Source: Cytobacillus praedii
Lineage (GTDB): Bacteria; Bacillota; Bacilli; Bacillales; Cytobacillaceae
Length of the DNA stretch: 64,000 nucleotides
Assembly: GCF_001439605.1 (NCBI RefSeq)
Contig: NZ_LMBX01000009.1
Span: 116,580 to 180,579, forward strand
Direction of reading: 5' to 3'
Below are positions 15,109 to 25,943 of the stretch, piece after piece. A program made the translations under genes and the position numbers. The notes beneath the pieces were generated by a model. The model was given only the letters and a program-made list of their open reading frames with translations, was not told the DNA's origin and did no database searches. Positions within the stretch are counted from its first letter, which is position 1. Each line of letters opens with the position of its first letter.

Positions 15109-16140
15109 ATGAAAGTCTCAATCATTGGAACAACTGGATTCGGAGGAGTTGAGTTGCTGCGAATTTTACATCAGCATCCTACATTCCAAATTCAATCCAT
15201 CCACTCAACGAAAGATGAAATCCCTATCTGGGAGGAATATCCACATCTCTATCGTTTACTAGATAAAAAATTAGAACCAATTAATTCTGAACAAATAGCC
15301 GATCAGTCAGAGATTGTCTTTCTTGCTACTCCATCAGGTATTTCCGGGCAACTAGCAAGTGAATTTGTTGACAAGGACATCAAAGTAATTGATCTGTCAG
15401 GGGATTTACGTTTGCCTTCTAGTGATTATAAAGCCTGGTATAAGCACGAGCCTGTTCATGAAAGCTTACTATCAAAAGCGGTTTATGGGCTATCCGAATG
15501 GAATATGGAATTGATAAAAAACTCAAATTTTATTGCCAATCCTGGCTGTTATCCGACCGCATCACTTTTAAGTCTAGCCCCAGTTGTAAAGGAAGATTTA
15601 ATTGATCCAGCTAGTATTGTAATTGATGCGAAGTCAGGCGTTTCGGGTGCAGGGAAGTCACTATCAAGGAATACAAGTATGTCTGAAGCGAATGAGAACC
15701 TCAGAGTGTATAAGGTAAATCAGCATCAGCATACACCGGAAATTGAGCAGCAGCTTCTCCAATGGAATAATAGCATTCAGCCAGTTACTTTCACTACACA
15801 TCTTTTGCCGATTACAAGAGGGATTATGACAACAGCTTATGTTCAATTAAAAAATGAGATGAGAACGACTCAATTGCTAGAATTATATAGTGAAATCTAT
15901 CATCAGCATCCTTTTATCCGTATTCGGCCGGAAAATACCTTCCCATCAATTAAAGAAGTAGCCGGTTCTAATTATTGTGATATTGGTCTGCATGCTGACA
16001 ATAGAACTGGAAGGCTGACTATTGTTTCAGTCATTGACAATTTGATGAAGGGGGCAGCTGGGCAAGCTGTTCAAAATGCAAATTTAATGAGCGGTTTTGA
16101 TGTAATGACGGGACTTGATTTTGTTCCGATGTATCCATAA
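15109..16140 (+). CDS. argC: N-acetyl-gamma-glutamyl-phosphate reductase ArgC
   Basis: A 343-residue NADPH-dependent enzyme of arginine synthesis that reduces N-acetylglutamyl phosphate to the semialdehyde. The N-terminal nucleotide fold begins SIIGTTGFGGVELLRIL. The catalytic cysteine is in NPGCYPTAS, and KSGVSGAGKS and HQHTPEIEQQL are conserved substrate-site segments. I chose the ATG at 15109, which follows AAGGGG; an in-frame GTG at 15094 lies over that site. It is the first gene of argCJBD-carAB-argF. Confidence 0.97.
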   Translation: MKVSIIGTTGFGGVELLRILHQHPTFQIQSIHSTKDEIPIWEEYPHLYRLLDKKLEPINSEQIADQSEIVFLATPSGISGQLASEFVDKDIKVIDLSGDLRLPSSDYKAWYKHEPVHESLLSKAVYGLSEWNMELIKNSNFIANPGCYPTASLLSLAPVVKEDLIDPASIVIDAKSGVSGAGKSLSRNTSMSEANENLRVYKVNQHQHTPEIEQQLLQWNNSIQPVTFTTHLLPITRGIMTTAYVQLKNEMRTTQLLELYSEIYHQHPFIRIRPENTFPSIKEVAGSNYCDIGLHADNRTGRLTIVSVIDNLMKGAAGQAVQNANLMSGFDVMTGLDFVPMYP

Positions 16141-16153
16141 GGGGGAAGAATTC

Positions 16154-17386
16154 ATGTATACTTTATCACACTCTCAAGCGATTAAAGAAATTGCTGGAGG
16201 GAGTATTACAACACCAAATGGGTATCGTGCTTGCGGGGTACATGCTGGGCTAAGATACTCGAAGAAGGATATTGGAGTGATAATAAGCGATGTACCTGCT
16301 GATTGTGCTGCTGTTTATACAACGAGCCAGTTTCAAGCTGCACCGCTTAAGGTCACACAGCAAAGTATCGCAGAAGAACAAAAGCTTCAGGCTGTAGTTG
16401 TGAATAGTGCATGTGCAAATGCCTGTACAGGCGAACAAGGTTTGCGTGATGCCTATCAAATGAGACAATGGACAGCTGAGCATTTTCAACTTCAAGCACA
16501 TCAAGTGGCGGTTGCTTCAACAGGTGTAATCGGAGAATTTCTGCCAATGGAAAAAATTCAACTGGGCATCCAATCGCTTGTACCTGGAAAAGGAAATGAG
16601 CAGGCTGAAGATTTTCAAACTGCTATTTTAACAACAGACCTAGTTATGAAAAGCTGTTGTTATTCCACAGAAATAGAAGGAAAAACCGTTTATATGGGTG
16701 GAGCAGCTAAAGGATCAGGAATGATTCATCCAAATATGGCAACAATGCTTGCTTTTGTTACGACAGATGCAAAGATTGAGAGTCATTATCTTCAGATGGC
16801 ACTAAAGCAAATAACAAATACAACCTTTAATCAGATTACGGTGGATGGGGACACATCGACGAATGATATGGTTCTTGTATTGGCTAATGGGGAAAGTGGA
16901 ACGAATTCATTAACTCCAGAGCATGCAGACTGGGATCATTTTGTCCAATTACTTACGAAATGCTGTGAAAGTCTTGCGATGCAAATAGCTAAGGACGGCG
17001 AGGGAGCAACGAAATTAATTGAAGTACAAGTGAATGGAGCAATAAATGATGATGAGGCAAGAATAGCAGCAAAGCAAATTGTCGGATCTAATCTGGTGAA
17101 AACTGCCATTTATGGGGAAGATGCGAACTGGGGAAGAATTATCGGTGCAATTGGGCAAAGTGAAGCAAAGGTAAATCCAGATACAGTGGATATTGCAATT
17201 GGAGCAATCACGATGTTGAAAAATAGTGAGCCACAATCGTTTTCTGAAGAAGATGCATCTGCCTATTTGCGGAATAATATGATACAAATCCTCGTTGATC
17301 TCCATAATGGCAATGGAACCGGAAAAGCCTGGGGCTGTGACTTATCCTATGATTATGTGAAAATCAATGCAAGCTACCGGACATAG
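16154..17386 (+). CDS. argJ: bifunctional ornithine acetyltransferase / N-acetylglutamate synthase ArgJ
   Basis: A 410-residue precursor that self-cleaves into alpha and beta chains. It transfers acetyl groups from acetylornithine to glutamate and so recycles acetate in the arginine pathway. The cleavage site is in GSGMIHPNMATMLAF, where the threonine becomes the new N-terminal nucleophile. The start at 16154 follows AAGGGGG; the longer frame from 16115 overlaps argC. Carrying argJ means this organism probably uses the cyclic rather than linear acetyl pathway. Confidence 0.97.
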   Translation: MYTLSHSQAIKEIAGGSITTPNGYRACGVHAGLRYSKKDIGVIISDVPADCAAVYTTSQFQAAPLKVTQQSIAEEQKLQAVVVNSACANACTGEQGLRDAYQMRQWTAEHFQLQAHQVAVASTGVIGEFLPMEKIQLGIQSLVPGKGNEQAEDFQTAILTTDLVMKSCCYSTEIEGKTVYMGGAAKGSGMIHPNMATMLAFVTTDAKIESHYLQMALKQITNTTFNQITVDGDTSTNDMVLVLANGESGTNSLTPEHADWDHFVQLLTKCCESLAMQIAKDGEGATKLIEVQVNGAINDDEARIAAKQIVGSNLVKTAIYGEDANWGRIIGAIGQSEAKVNPDTVDIAIGAITMLKNSEPQSFSEEDASAYLRNNMIQILVDLHNGNGTGKAWGCDLSYDYVKINASYRT

Positions 17387-17398
17387 GGAGGGAGAGGA

Positions 17399-18172
17399 GT
17401 GAAAACAGTTTTAATCAAATGCGGTGGAAGTGTCATTGATGAATTATCACCTTCATTTTTTACTAGTTTAAAAGAGTTGGAGAAGGAAGGATACCATCTT
17501 TTGTTTGTACATGGTGGAGGACCTGATATAAATGCACTGCTTGAACTTTATCAAGTCCCGCGGGAGTTTGAAAATGGGCTGCGGAAAACAACGGCTGAAA
17601 CGATGGAGATTGTCGAAATGGTCTTGGCAGGAAAAACCAATCGTACCCTTGCAGCAAAGCTGACTTCTCACGGATTTAATGCATTTGGCGTAAATGGAAG
17701 CGATGGCGGTTTCTTGCAAGCTAATATTATTGATCAAGAAAAGCTAGGGTTTGTCGGTGATATTATAAAGGTAAAAACAGATGTAATTTCCATGCTGCTA
17801 AATGGTCGGTATACACCTGTTATTACCCCTATCGCTACAACAGCCAGTGGAGTCAAACTGAATATTAATGCTGATTTTGCAGCAGCAGCGATTGCAAATA
17901 ATCTCCAAGTTGATCATTGTATTTTTGTAACGGATGTACAAGGAATTATCATTAATGGTGAGCTTGTTCCGCAACTTAGTAAGCAGGAAATAGAATCGTA
18001 TATTCATACCGGCCTGATAACAGGAGGAATGATACCAAAAGTTCGTTCAGCTGTAGATGTCATTGAAAAGGGACTGCAAAGTGTGAGAATTGTGTCTGGG
18101 AAAGAGGTATTTTTTAGCCAATCAAAATGGGTTGGAACAGAAATTATTGCAAAAGAGGGGATCTTACGATGA
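17399..18172 (+). CDS. argB: acetylglutamate kinase ArgB
   Basis: A 257-residue amino-acid kinase that phosphorylates N-acetylglutamate. KCGGSV near the start and FVHGGGPDIN are the phosphate-binding glycine motifs. LNINADFAAAAIA and ITGGMIPKV belong to the nucleotide and substrate sites. The GTG start is preceded by GGGAGAGG. The short N-terminus lacks the extra helix associated with arginine-sensitive hexameric ArgB, so direct feedback inhibition may be weak; this is an inference. Its stop overlaps the argD start by four bases. Confidence 0.96.
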   Translation: MKTVLIKCGGSVIDELSPSFFTSLKELEKEGYHLLFVHGGGPDINALLELYQVPREFENGLRKTTAETMEIVEMVLAGKTNRTLAAKLTSHGFNAFGVNGSDGGFLQANIIDQEKLGFVGDIIKVKTDVISMLLNGRYTPVITPIATTASGVKLNINADFAAAAIANNLQVDHCIFVTDVQGIIINGELVPQLSKQEIESYIHTGLITGGMIPKVRSAVDVIEKGLQSVRIVSGKEVFFSQSKWVGTEIIAKEGILR

Positions 18173-19326
18173 GTTATTTATTTCCTACTTATTCCCGCTG
18201 GGAAGTAGAGCCTGATCAGGCGGATGGAAGCGTAATTATCGATAAGGATGGGAAAAGATACTTGGACTTTACTTCAGGCATTGGTGTTTGTAATTTAGGT
18301 CATCGTCCAGCATCTGTTCAGGAGGCAATTACTAGCCAGCTTAATCGCTTTTGGCATGTGTCCAATTTATTCATTCAGGAAGAGCAAGAGAATGCAGCGA
18401 AGCGATTGGCACATAGTGCGAAAATGGATTGTGTTTTTTTTGCTAATAGTGGTGCAGAAGCGAATGAAGCAGCTATCAAGCTTGCGAGAAAGGCAACTGG
18501 CAGAAAAAAAATCATTACCTTTGAAAACTCATTTCACGGTAGAACTTTTGCGACAATGGCAGCAACTGGTCAGGATAAAATTAAAATGGGTTATGGACCG
18601 ATGCTTGAAACGTTTGTATATCTGCCATTTAATGATATTGAGGCAGTAAAAAATGAAGTGGATGATAAGACAGCTGCAGTGATGCTCGAGGTCGTTCAAG
18701 GAGAAGGCGGCATTCATATCGGAGAGCATGAATTTTTAAAAGAAGTTGGTCAACTTTGTCAGGAAAATGGGGCGCTATTAATTATTGATGAAATCCAAAC
18801 AGGAATTGGACGGACAGGGAAACCATTTGCCTTTCAGCATTTTCAATTAACACCTGATATTGTTACTTCTGCAAAAGGATTAGGAAGCGGACTGCCAATT
18901 GGAGCTGTAATTGGAAAAAAAGAACTCGCTCAGTTTTTTGGACCGGGAAGCCACGGATCAACTTTTGGCGGCAATCCTTTGGCAATTACAGCAGCAACAG
19001 CTACGATGGAGATCATTTTTCAAGCAGAGTTTTTAGAGGAAATAGAGGAAAAGAGTGCATACCTGTTTGAACAAATTTGCAAGGAAATCAAGGGAATTCC
19101 AGATATATTGAATAGCAGGCAATTAGGTATGATGATTGGATTAGAAACATCGATCGATCTGCCAATTTTGTTACAGGAATTAAGAAATCATGGATTGTTG
19201 GCACTTCCTGCAGGAGGGAATGTGTTAAGGCTTTTGCCGCCTTTAACGGTGACGAAAACTGAAATAGATGAAGCAATCCACATATTGCAATCTGTATTAA
19301 GAAAGTATTCCACAGCAGCCGTATAG
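18169..19326 (+). CDS. argD: acetylornithine aminotransferase ArgD
   Basis: A 385-residue class III PLP aminotransferase converting N-acetylglutamate semialdehyde to acetylornithine. Features are the ANSGAEANEAAIKLAR cofactor phosphate loop, SFHGRTFATMAATG, the IIDEIQTGIGRTG aspartate motif and the PLP lysine in TSAKGLGSGLPIGA. The ATG at 18169 shares ATGA with the argB stop, so translation is coupled. An alternative upstream start at 18127 lies inside argB and lacks a ribosome-binding site. Confidence 0.96.
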   Translation: MSYLFPTYSRWEVEPDQADGSVIIDKDGKRYLDFTSGIGVCNLGHRPASVQEAITSQLNRFWHVSNLFIQEEQENAAKRLAHSAKMDCVFFANSGAEANEAAIKLARKATGRKKIITFENSFHGRTFATMAATGQDKIKMGYGPMLETFVYLPFNDIEAVKNEVDDKTAAVMLEVVQGEGGIHIGEHEFLKEVGQLCQENGALLIIDEIQTGIGRTGKPFAFQHFQLTPDIVTSAKGLGSGLPIGAVIGKKELAQFFGPGSHGSTFGGNPLAITAATATMEIIFQAEFLEEIEEKSAYLFEQICKEIKGIPDILNSRQLGMMIGLETSIDLPILLQELRNHGLLALPAGGNVLRLLPPLTVTKTEIDEAIHILQSVLRKYSTAAV

Positions 19327-19345
19327 GCTGATATTTTTTCTTAAA

Positions 19346-19383
19346 AATGAATAAAAATTTATTTATATAAATAAATATACATA
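19346..19383 (+). promoter_or_regulatory. tandem ARG boxes before carA
   Basis: AATGAATAAAAATTTATT (19346-19363) matches the ARG box core TGAATAAAAAT exactly. A second AT-rich copy, ATAAATAAATATACATA (19367-19383), follows. They fill the 72-base argD-carA gap and probably let AhrC/ArgR control carAB-argF separately from argCJBD. Confidence 0.65.
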
Positions 19384-19398
19384 AAAAGAGGTGGAAAA

Positions 19399-20481
19399 AT
19401 GGAAGGGTATTTACACTTAAATAATAATCAAAGTTTCCTTGGACAATGGCTGACACCTCCTCCTAAACAGCAGATTGAAGGAGAAATAGTATTTTTTACT
19501 GGCATGACTGGTTATCAGGAAGTGCTGACAGATCCTTCTTATAAGGACCAGATAATCGTTTTTACGTATCCTCTAATTGGAAATTATGGCATAAATGAAT
19601 TGGATTTTGAGAGTAAGAAACCACATGTGGCAGGTGTAGTCGTTTATGAAGCAACGAATCATCCATCCCATTATCAAGCAAAATATTCACTTAAAGCGTA
19701 TTTGGAAAAATGGAATATTCCTTTATTGGGTCATATAGATACAAGGGCAGTTGTTAAGAGAATAAGGAAAGAAGGCACGATGCCGGCTGCTTTGTCTTCG
19801 AACGAATTGGATTGTAAGCACAATTGGGTATTACCAAAAGAGGGTAAGGTTACGAAGGTAACAGCAAGTACAAATGGGTGCTATGGGAATGGGGAAACAC
19901 ACATCGTTCTAGTTGATTATGGAGCAAAGAAATCCATCATCCAATCTTTCCTAAAGAGAAATTGCCGGGTGACGACTATTCCATTTCAAACGGCCTTTAA
20001 AGAAATAAAAAATCTAAAACCAGATGGGATTGTTCTTTCCAATGGTCCAGGAGATCCTAAAGAATTAACAAATATTTTACCAAATGTTAAAAAGATGCTA
20101 GAACATTATCCGACTTTAGGAATTTGCCTAGGACACCAGTTGGCCGTCCTGGCTTTAGGAGGAAACACGAAAAAGCTTACCTTCGGTCACAGAGGTGCAA
20201 ACCATCCAGTAGCTGATTTGAAATATGGCAAGGTGTTTATGTCCTCTCAAAATCATAGCTATGTTGTTGATGAGGAAAGCCTTCTGAAAACCGGATTTGA
20301 AAAGCGTTTTGTGAATCTTCATGATCAATCGATCGAAGGACTCACTCACAAAGTTTTGCCCATTCAAACTGTTCAATTTCATCCGGAAGCACATCCAGGA
20401 CCTGCTGATGGCGAATATATATTTGATGAATTCATGAATATGATAAAAGTCGAGAAGAGGAGCGTTATTGCATATGCCTAA
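19399..20481 (+). CDS. carA: carbamoyl-phosphate synthase small subunit, arginine-specific
   Basis: A 360-residue glutaminase subunit. The N-terminal domain carries FTGMTGYQEVLTDPSY. The C-terminal class I amidotransferase domain has the catalytic cysteine in LGICLGHQLAV and the histidine-glutamate pair in FHPEAHPGPADG. It passes ammonia to CarB for carbamoyl phosphate, which ArgF then uses. Placement in the arg operon with ARG boxes marks it as the arginine-regulated enzyme rather than the pyrimidine pair PyrAA/PyrAB. AGAGGTGG precedes the ATG. Confidence 0.96.
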   Translation: MEGYLHLNNNQSFLGQWLTPPPKQQIEGEIVFFTGMTGYQEVLTDPSYKDQIIVFTYPLIGNYGINELDFESKKPHVAGVVVYEATNHPSHYQAKYSLKAYLEKWNIPLLGHIDTRAVVKRIRKEGTMPAALSSNELDCKHNWVLPKEGKVTKVTASTNGCYGNGETHIVLVDYGAKKSIIQSFLKRNCRVTTIPFQTAFKEIKNLKPDGIVLSNGPGDPKELTNILPNVKKMLEHYPTLGICLGHQLAVLALGGNTKKLTFGHRGANHPVADLKYGKVFMSSQNHSYVVDEESLLKTGFEKRFVNLHDQSIEGLTHKVLPIQTVQFHPEAHPGPADGEYIFDEFMNMIKVEKRSVIAYA

Positions 20482-23400
20482 AGATACAAGCATCCAGTCT
20501 ATCCTTGTTATTGGATCAGGGCCAATCGTAATTGGGCAAGCGGCAGAATTTGATTATGCGGGGACACAGGGATGTGCAGCATTGAAAGAAGAAGGCTATA
20601 AAGTCATCCTAGTAAATAATAATCCAGCAACTATTATGTCAGATAAAACGTTTGCTGATCGCATTTATTTTGAGCCATTAACCATAGATAGCCTGGAAAA
20701 AATTATCGAGAAGGAGCGTCCGGATGGAATCCTTGCCACTTTAGGCGGGCAAACAGGGCTAAATTTAGCTTTTCAGCTAAATGAAGCGGGAGTTTTTGAG
20801 CGTTATGGTGTGAAGCTTCTAGGAAGCAGTATGGAGTCGATAAAAAAAGGCGAAGACAGAGAAGCTTTTAGAAAGCTAATGAAAGAACTAAATGAACCAG
20901 TTCCAGAAAGCACAATTGTTCATGATGTAGCGGAAGCGATTCAATTCGGAGAAACAATAGGATTTCCAATCATTGTTCGTCCTGCCTATACACTTGGGGG
21001 AACAGGGGGCGGAATTGCAACTAGTCTTGCAGAATTAACAGCACTTGTAAAAGGTGGTTTGAAGGAAAGTGCAATCAATCAATGCTTGATTGAAAAGAGT
21101 ATTGCAGGATTTAAAGAAATTGAGTATGAAGTGATGCGTGATTCAAAGGATACTTGCATTACGATTTGCAATATGGAAAATATCGATCCTGTTGGCATCC
21201 ATACGGGTGATTCGATAGTTGTTGCTCCTTCACAAACGCTGACAGATGAGGAATATCAGATGCTTCGAGCGGCATCAATAAAAATTATATCTGCACTGGG
21301 AATCATAGGGGGCTGTAATATTCAGTTTGCCTTAGATCCCTTAAGCAAAAATTACTATTTAATCGAGGTTAATCCAAGGGTTAGCCGTTCTTCCGCCCTT
21401 GCCTCTAAGGCTACCGGATATCCAATTGCAAGAATGGCAGCAAAGCTCGCGGTGGGCTATTCATTATCAGAAATTATCAATCCAGTAACAGGAGATACGT
21501 TTGCAAGCTTTGAACCTGCTCTCGATTATGTAATTGTAAAGTTTCCAAAATGGGCCTTTGATAAATTTCCTATGGCTGATAGAAAACTTGGTACGCAGAT
21601 GAAGGCAACAGGTGAGGTGATGGGAATCGATAGAAACCTCGAACGTGCCCTATTAAAAGCAGTCCATTCCTTAGAAGGGAAGGGATTAGATTTAAAGAAA
21701 CCATCCTTATTAGAGGCTGCCACAGAAGATTTAGAAAAAATGTTAATAGAGCAAACAAATGATAGATTTTTTATTGTAATGGAGCTCTTGCGCCGCGGAA
21801 TATCAGCAGAAACCCTTCATGATATTACAAAAATTGATTATTATTTCTTACATTCCTTTTTAGAGTTGGTAAAACTTGAGCGTTACGCTGCTGATCTGTC
21901 CTTCCTCACAGTAACACATGGACAAATGCAAATTTTAAAGGAAAAGGGCTTCAGTGATCAATATTTAGCAAAAGAATGGCATGTAACTGAGAGAGAAATT
22001 CGTGAAAAGCGCAAAAACCTTGGAGTCCTCCCTGTATATAAAATGGTAGATACTTGTGCAGCAGAATTCGAGGCACAATCTAATTATTTTTACTCGAGTT
22101 ATTTTGGTGAAAATGAGGTTGTGAAAAGTAATAAGAGGAAAGTTTTAATCATTGGCAGCGGGCCAATTCGCATTGGGCAAGGAATTGAGTTTGATTATTG
22201 CTCCGTCCAGGGCGTATTTGCTTTAAAGGAAGAAAATATTGAAACAATTATGATTAACAACAATCCTGAAACAGTGAGCACAGATTTTACCATTGCAGAT
22301 CGGCTCTATTTCGAACCGCTAGTCCTTGAGGATATCCTAAATGTGATTGAAGCGGAAGAAGTAAAAGATGTCATCATTCAATTAGGCGGACAGACGGCAC
22401 TAAATCTTGCTGAGAAACTAGAAGACTACGGATTAACATTACTCGGCACTGAGTCAAAAACCATTGATCGGTTAGAAGATCGAAAGCTTTTTTATCAGCT
22501 ATTAGACGATTTGAATATTCCCCATATTGATGGTGAGGTTGTTTATGAGAAAAATGAGCTGTATGCAGCCATTCAAAAGCTGGGTTATCCAGTATTGATC
22601 CGTCCATCGTTTGTCATTGGTGGGAAAGGGATGGAGATCATTGGCTGCAAGAAGGAATTTGAAACCTATTTGCAGAAAAAAAATATCCCTTACCCCATCC
22701 TTGTAGATAAGTTCTATCAAGGGATTGAGGCAGAATTTGATTTAGCAGCTGATGGCAATCATATTTGCGTACCCGCAATCATGGAACATATTGAAAAAAC
22801 AGGCGTACACTCAGGGGATAGTATGTCCATTCTTCCTCCGAGAAATCTCTCAAACCATGCCCAGAAAAAAATGATTGCCTATGGAAGGGCTATTGTTCAA
22901 AAACTTCAATATAAAGGTCTAATGAATATCCAATTTATTATCAATGAGGAAGAAGTTTTTGTTCTGGAGGTAAATCCTCGTGCAAGCAGAACAGTTCCGA
23001 TTGTGAGTAAAGTAACAGGTGTTCCGCTTGTGCAAATAGCGACAAAAGTATTGCTTGGGAAATATCAATTGTCGAATGATGAAATAACCAATTATCAGAA
23101 TCATCCATTTGTGTGTGTAAAATATCCCGTTTTTTCAAACTATGCATTAAAGGGTCTTGATGCGAAAGTAGGTCCGGAAATGAAATCAACAGGAGAAGGA
23201 ATTGCTTTAGCTTCAACCTATGAGGAGGCACTAAAGAAGGCATTTTATAATGGACGGCTGAAAAAGGAGGAGACAATACAAATTGCCATTATAGATCATT
23301 CAATCGATAGTAAACTGGATTCCCTTGCTGTGGCAGCGAGAGTGGAGTTGGTACTAACTGAGGAATTGACGAAAGAAACTGTTGCTCTTTATAGCCCCAA

Positions 23401-23587
23401 CGATTCAAAAAAGAATAAAAAACTAAGAGAAGAAGCGACAAAAAATAGAATATTAACCTTTACAGAGTTAGAAACTCTTGTGGCTTTTTTAGAAGGATTG
23501 ACGGTTGAAAATTGGAGTGTTCAATCGGTAGAAGAGTGGCTCGAAGAAGGGACGGAAAATTCGAAATTAGAAGGAGTGCATAACTAA
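20474..23587 (+). CDS. carB: carbamoyl-phosphate synthase large subunit, arginine-specific
   Basis: A 1037-residue synthetase with two homologous ATP-grasp halves. The first starts [20 protein letters not shown] and the second [20 protein letters not shown] at about residue 560. [19 protein letters not shown] and [18 protein letters not shown] are the paired signature segments. The C-terminal allosteric region is present but short, as in arginine-type enzymes. The ATG at 20474 lies inside the end of carA, and GAGGAG at 20457-20462 serves it. Confidence 0.95.
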   Translation: MPKDTSIQSILVIGSGPIVIGQAAEFDYAGTQGCAALKEEGYKVILVNNNPATIMSDKTFADRIYFEPLTIDSLEKIIEKERPDGILATLGGQTGLNLAFQLNEAGVFERYGVKLLGSSMESIKKGEDREAFRKLMKELNEPVPESTIVHDVAEAIQFGETIGFPIIVRPAYTLGGTGGGIATSLAELTALVKGGLKESAINQCLIEKSIAGFKEIEYEVMRDSKDTCITICNMENIDPVGIHTGDSIVVAPSQTLTDEEYQMLRAASIKIISALGIIGGCNIQFALDPLSKNYYLIEVNPRVSRSSALASKATGYPIARMAAKLAVGYSLSEIINPVTGDTFASFEPALDYVIVKFPKWAFDKFPMADRKLGTQMKATGEVMGIDRNLERALLKAVHSLEGKGLDLKKPSLLEAATEDLEKMLIEQTNDRFFIVMELLRRGISAETLHDITKIDYYFLHSFLELVKLERYAADLSFLTVTHGQMQILKEKGFSDQYLAKEWHVTEREIREKRKNLGVLPVYKMVDTCAAEFEAQSNYFYSSYFGENEVVKSNKRKVLIIGSGPIRIGQGIEFDYCSVQGVFALKEENIETIMINNNPETVSTDFTIADRLYFEPLVLEDILNVIEAEEVKDVIIQLGGQTALNLAEKLEDYGLTLLGTESKTIDRLEDRKLFYQLLDDLNIPHIDGEVVYEKNELYAAIQKLGYPVLIRPSFVIGGKGMEIIGCKKEFETYLQKKNIPYPILVDKFYQGIEAEFDLAADGNHICVPAIMEHIEKTGVHSGDSMSILPPRNLSNHAQKKMIAYGRAIVQKLQYKGLMNIQFIINEEEVFVLEVNPRASRTVPIVSKVTGVPLVQIATKVLLGKYQLSNDEITNYQNHPFVCVKYPVFSNYALKGLDAKVGPEMKSTGEGIALASTYEEALKKAFYNGRLKKEETIQIAIIDHSIDSKLDSLAVAARVELVLTEELTKETVALYSPNDSKKNKKLREEATKNRILTFTELETLVAFLEGLTVENWSVQSVEEWLEEGTENSKLEGVHN

Positions 23588-24543
23588 TGATTGCGATGCA
23601 AACAACTGAAAAGAAATTAAATATGAAGGGAAAACACTTCTTAACATTAGCAGATTTCTCCTCCGATGAAATAAAAGGACTAGTCACAAAAGCACAAAAA
23701 ATGAAAAATGCTTCTTATACGGGTGAAGACCCCAAACCGTTACAAGGAAAAATCTTAGGAATGATTTTTGAAAAGTCTTCCACACGTACAAGAGTTTCTT
23801 TTGAGGCGGGGATGCTGCAGCTTGGCGGTCATGCGCTTTATTTAAACAGCAATGACTTGCAGCTTGGAAGAGGAGAATCAATTGCTGATACGGCAAAGGT
23901 GCTCTCTCATTATGTAGATGCTATCATGATTCGTACGTTTTCCCATCAAACAATAGAAGAACTCAGTTTACATGCAACCATTCCTGTCATTAATGGTTTG
24001 ACCGATCTTTATCATCCGTGCCAAGCTTTAGCAGATCTATTAACTATTCAAGAGAAAAAGGGATCACTTACAGGGCAGAAGCTTTGCTATGTAGGGGATG
24101 GAAATAATGTGGCACACTCTCTGATGATTGCCTCGGCGAAGGTAGGAATGGATGTAACAATTGCCAGTCCAGCAGGCTATGAGCCAAATGCAGCTATTAC
24201 TAAATTGGCAAAAGAATTTGCCGCTGCAAGTGGATCGAAAATAGTGATAACGAATGATCCTTTTGAAGGAGTAAAAGGGGCGGATGCTATTTATACTGAT
24301 GTATGGACCAGTATGGGGCAGGAGAAAGAAAATGAACAGAGGAAGAAAGTGTTCTCGAACTTCCAAGTAAATGAGGAACTTGTCCAACATAGCAAGGATG
24401 ATTTCACTTTCCTTCATTGTTTGCCTGCCCATAGAGGGGAAGAAGTATCGGCAGGAATAATAGACGGTCCTCAATCAGCAGTTTTCCAACAAGCTGGAAA
24501 TCGTCTCCATGTCCAAAAAGCACTGCTTTCAGAGATTTTATAA
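23587..24543 (+). CDS. argF: ornithine carbamoyltransferase ArgF
   Basis: A 318-residue transferase condensing ornithine and carbamoyl phosphate to citrulline. [10 protein letters not shown] binds carbamoyl phosphate, [11 protein letters not shown] is the second carbamoyl-phosphate motif and [13 protein letters not shown] holds the ornithine-site cysteine. The start overlaps the carB stop by one base, with AAGGAG at a suitable distance; an ATG three codons on is possible. It ends the operon. The argG and argH genes for the last two steps are not in this window. Confidence 0.97.
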   Translation: MIAMQTTEKKLNMKGKHFLTLADFSSDEIKGLVTKAQKMKNASYTGEDPKPLQGKILGMIFEKSSTRTRVSFEAGMLQLGGHALYLNSNDLQLGRGESIADTAKVLSHYVDAIMIRTFSHQTIEELSLHATIPVINGLTDLYHPCQALADLLTIQEKKGSLTGQKLCYVGDGNNVAHSLMIASAKVGMDVTIASPAGYEPNAAITKLAKEFAAASGSKIVITNDPFEGVKGADAIYTDVWTSMGQEKENEQRKKVFSNFQVNEELVQHSKDDFTFLHCLPAHRGEEVSAGIIDGPQSAVFQQAGNRLHVQKALLSEIL

Positions 24544-24551
24544 GAAATGCA

Positions 24552-24712
24552 GCAATGCCTCGCTCACCCCGGCTAGCGCAAGTCGAGCCTCTCGGAATGG
24601 TGGGCGATTGGCTTGTGAACTTGAGGACGACAAACACGCGACGTCCTCCAAAAAGCTTTCCTTTCGTCGTGCGAAGCGCTGAAGCAAGACGCTTCTCTGA
24701 CTCTATAGAAAT
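24552..24712. repeat. GC-rich degenerate spacer, possible decayed repeat
   Basis: The gap between argF and uppP is richer in G and C than its surroundings. It contains GAGGACG...CGTCCTC (near 24621-24650) and GCGAAGCGCTGAAGCAAGACGCTT. The latter recalls the GCG-rich ends of the dispersed repeats, but a full copy cannot be aligned by eye. A 70-residue open frame here (24555-24767) has no ribosome-binding site or recognisable features and is not called. Confidence 0.35.
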
Positions 24713-24728
24713 AAATTCCTTTTATATA

Positions 24729-24755
24729 GAAAAAGCCTTCTCAACTGAGAGGGCT
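24729..24755 (-). terminator. uppP terminator
   Basis: On the minus strand AGCCCTCTC-AGTT-GAGAAGGCT forms a hairpin with one mismatch, followed by TTTTTC. Confidence 0.75.
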
Positions 24756-24767
24756 CTAACTGTTTAA

Positions 24768-25580
24768 TTAAGATAAAAAGAAGACTAATGGACCCGCGAT
24801 AAAGCAATAGATTGCGAAATACTTTAAATTTCCTTTAGCCATTATATTCATAAACCATTTCAATGAAAAATAAGAGGCAATTAAAGAAGCGATAAATGCA
24901 ATCGTGTACGGCAATGCGAGAGATGCTAAATTTTCATCATTAAGAATGTCGCTAAATCCTAGTATCATGCCTCCAACACTTACTGGAATATACAGGAGGA
25001 AGGAAAACCTCAACGCTGTCTTTTGTTTCATCCCAAGTGACATGGCGGCCACAATTGTTGCACCTGAACGGCTGATTCCAGGTATTAATGCTACTGCCTG
25101 TGCAAGACCGACAATAATGGCATCCTTATATGAAAGGTCTGCATCATTCTTTCTTCCCCTTAAATTACGGATGAGCCATAAAGCAAGACCAGTAACAAGC
25201 AGGGTAAGACCTACTGTTTTTATACTCGCTAAATGCTCGTCTATGAAGTCTTCAAATAATATGCCAATAACACCTGCAGGGATTGTACCGATAATTAGAA
25301 AGATGATAAATCGAAAATCTGCTTCTGCATCTTTTTCCCTTGTTGTCATAAAACGCAGTCCATTTCGAATCAGTCTCATAATATCTTCACGATAAATAAA
25401 CAATACTGCAAACAAAGAAGCTGTATTTACTAATAAGGCAAAGCTTAATCCTTCAATTTCTAATCCAAAAAAGTATTCAGCTATTTCTAAATGTCCGCTT
25501 GATGAAATCGGAATTGGTTCGGTTATCCCTTGAAAAAGACCAAGAAATAAATATTTAAGCAGTTCGAAAAGATCTTCCAC
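24768..25580 (-). CDS. uppP: undecaprenyl-diphosphatase UppP (BacA family)
   Basis: A 270-residue integral membrane enzyme that dephosphorylates undecaprenyl pyrophosphate to recycle the lipid carrier of cell wall synthesis. It also gives low-level bacitracin tolerance. The two active-site segments are present: [16 protein letters not shown] near residue 23 and [17 protein letters not shown] near 165. About seven or eight hydrophobic helices are visible. It starts with GTG, with GGGGGAT nine bases upstream. It faces the arg operon and is transcribed alone. Confidence 0.95.
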   Translation of the reverse strand: MEDLFELLKYLFLGLFQGITEPIPISSSGHLEIAEYFFGLEIEGLSFALLVNTASLFAVLFIYREDIMRLIRNGLRFMTTREKDAEADFRFIIFLIIGTIPAGVIGILFEDFIDEHLASIKTVGLTLLVTGLALWLIRNLRGRKNDADLSYKDAIIVGLAQAVALIPGISRSGATIVAAMSLGMKQKTALRFSFLLYIPVSVGGMILGFSDILNDENLASLALPYTIAFIASLIASYFSLKWFMNIMAKGNLKYFAIYCFIAGPLVFFLS

Positions 25581-25757
25581 TAGTATATATCCCCCAATAA
25601 ATTTGTCTTATACCATCCCCATTTAACTATAAAGAGATAGTCCCTGTAAAGAAAAATACTAAAATTTACTAGTTGGAATTGCAACAATAATTGCTCATGA
25701 GGAGATTTTCATTGGAAATAATATTAAAGATTCGAGAAATTAAAGGAGGTATTTGTC

Positions 25758-25937
25758 ATGGGACAAAATCGCCAATTTAAAGCAGGACAAAAAGCGCCAA
25801 ATAATGGAGTATATATTGAGGTTGGGGAGACTGGAAGTAATGTAAATAACCCACAGATGTTAAAGCTGAGAGCAGGAGATCGTTTCCCTGAAAACTCTAA
25901 CCATAATCGTGTTTGGACCTATCAGAGAAAGCCATAA
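25758..25937 (+). CDS. yjzC: YjzC family small protein
   Basis: A 59-residue basic hydrophilic protein: MGQNRQFKAGQKAPNNGVYI, then EVGETGSNVNNPQMLKL and an RFPENSNHNRVWTYQRKP tail. The FKAGQKAPNNG opening and the PxxxNxxRxW end match the YjzC family of Bacillaceae, which has no known function. A perfect AAAGGAGGT (25742-25750) gives strong translation. In B. subtilis yjzC also lies just after the arg operon, which supports the name. It is too short to appear in default gene lists. Confidence 0.88.
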   Translation: MGQNRQFKAGQKAPNNGVYIEVGETGSNVNNPQMLKLRAGDRFPENSNHNRVWTYQRKP

Positions 25938-25943
25938 TTTAGA

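Noticed and set aside
24555..24767. 70-codon plus-strand frame after argF
   Set aside because: Lies in a GC-rich decayed spacer, lacks a ribosome-binding site and ends in the uppP terminator region.
24904..25395. 163-codon plus-strand frame opposite uppP
   Set aside because: Antisense shadow of a clearly conserved membrane protein gene; no ribosome-binding site and no recognisable sequence.
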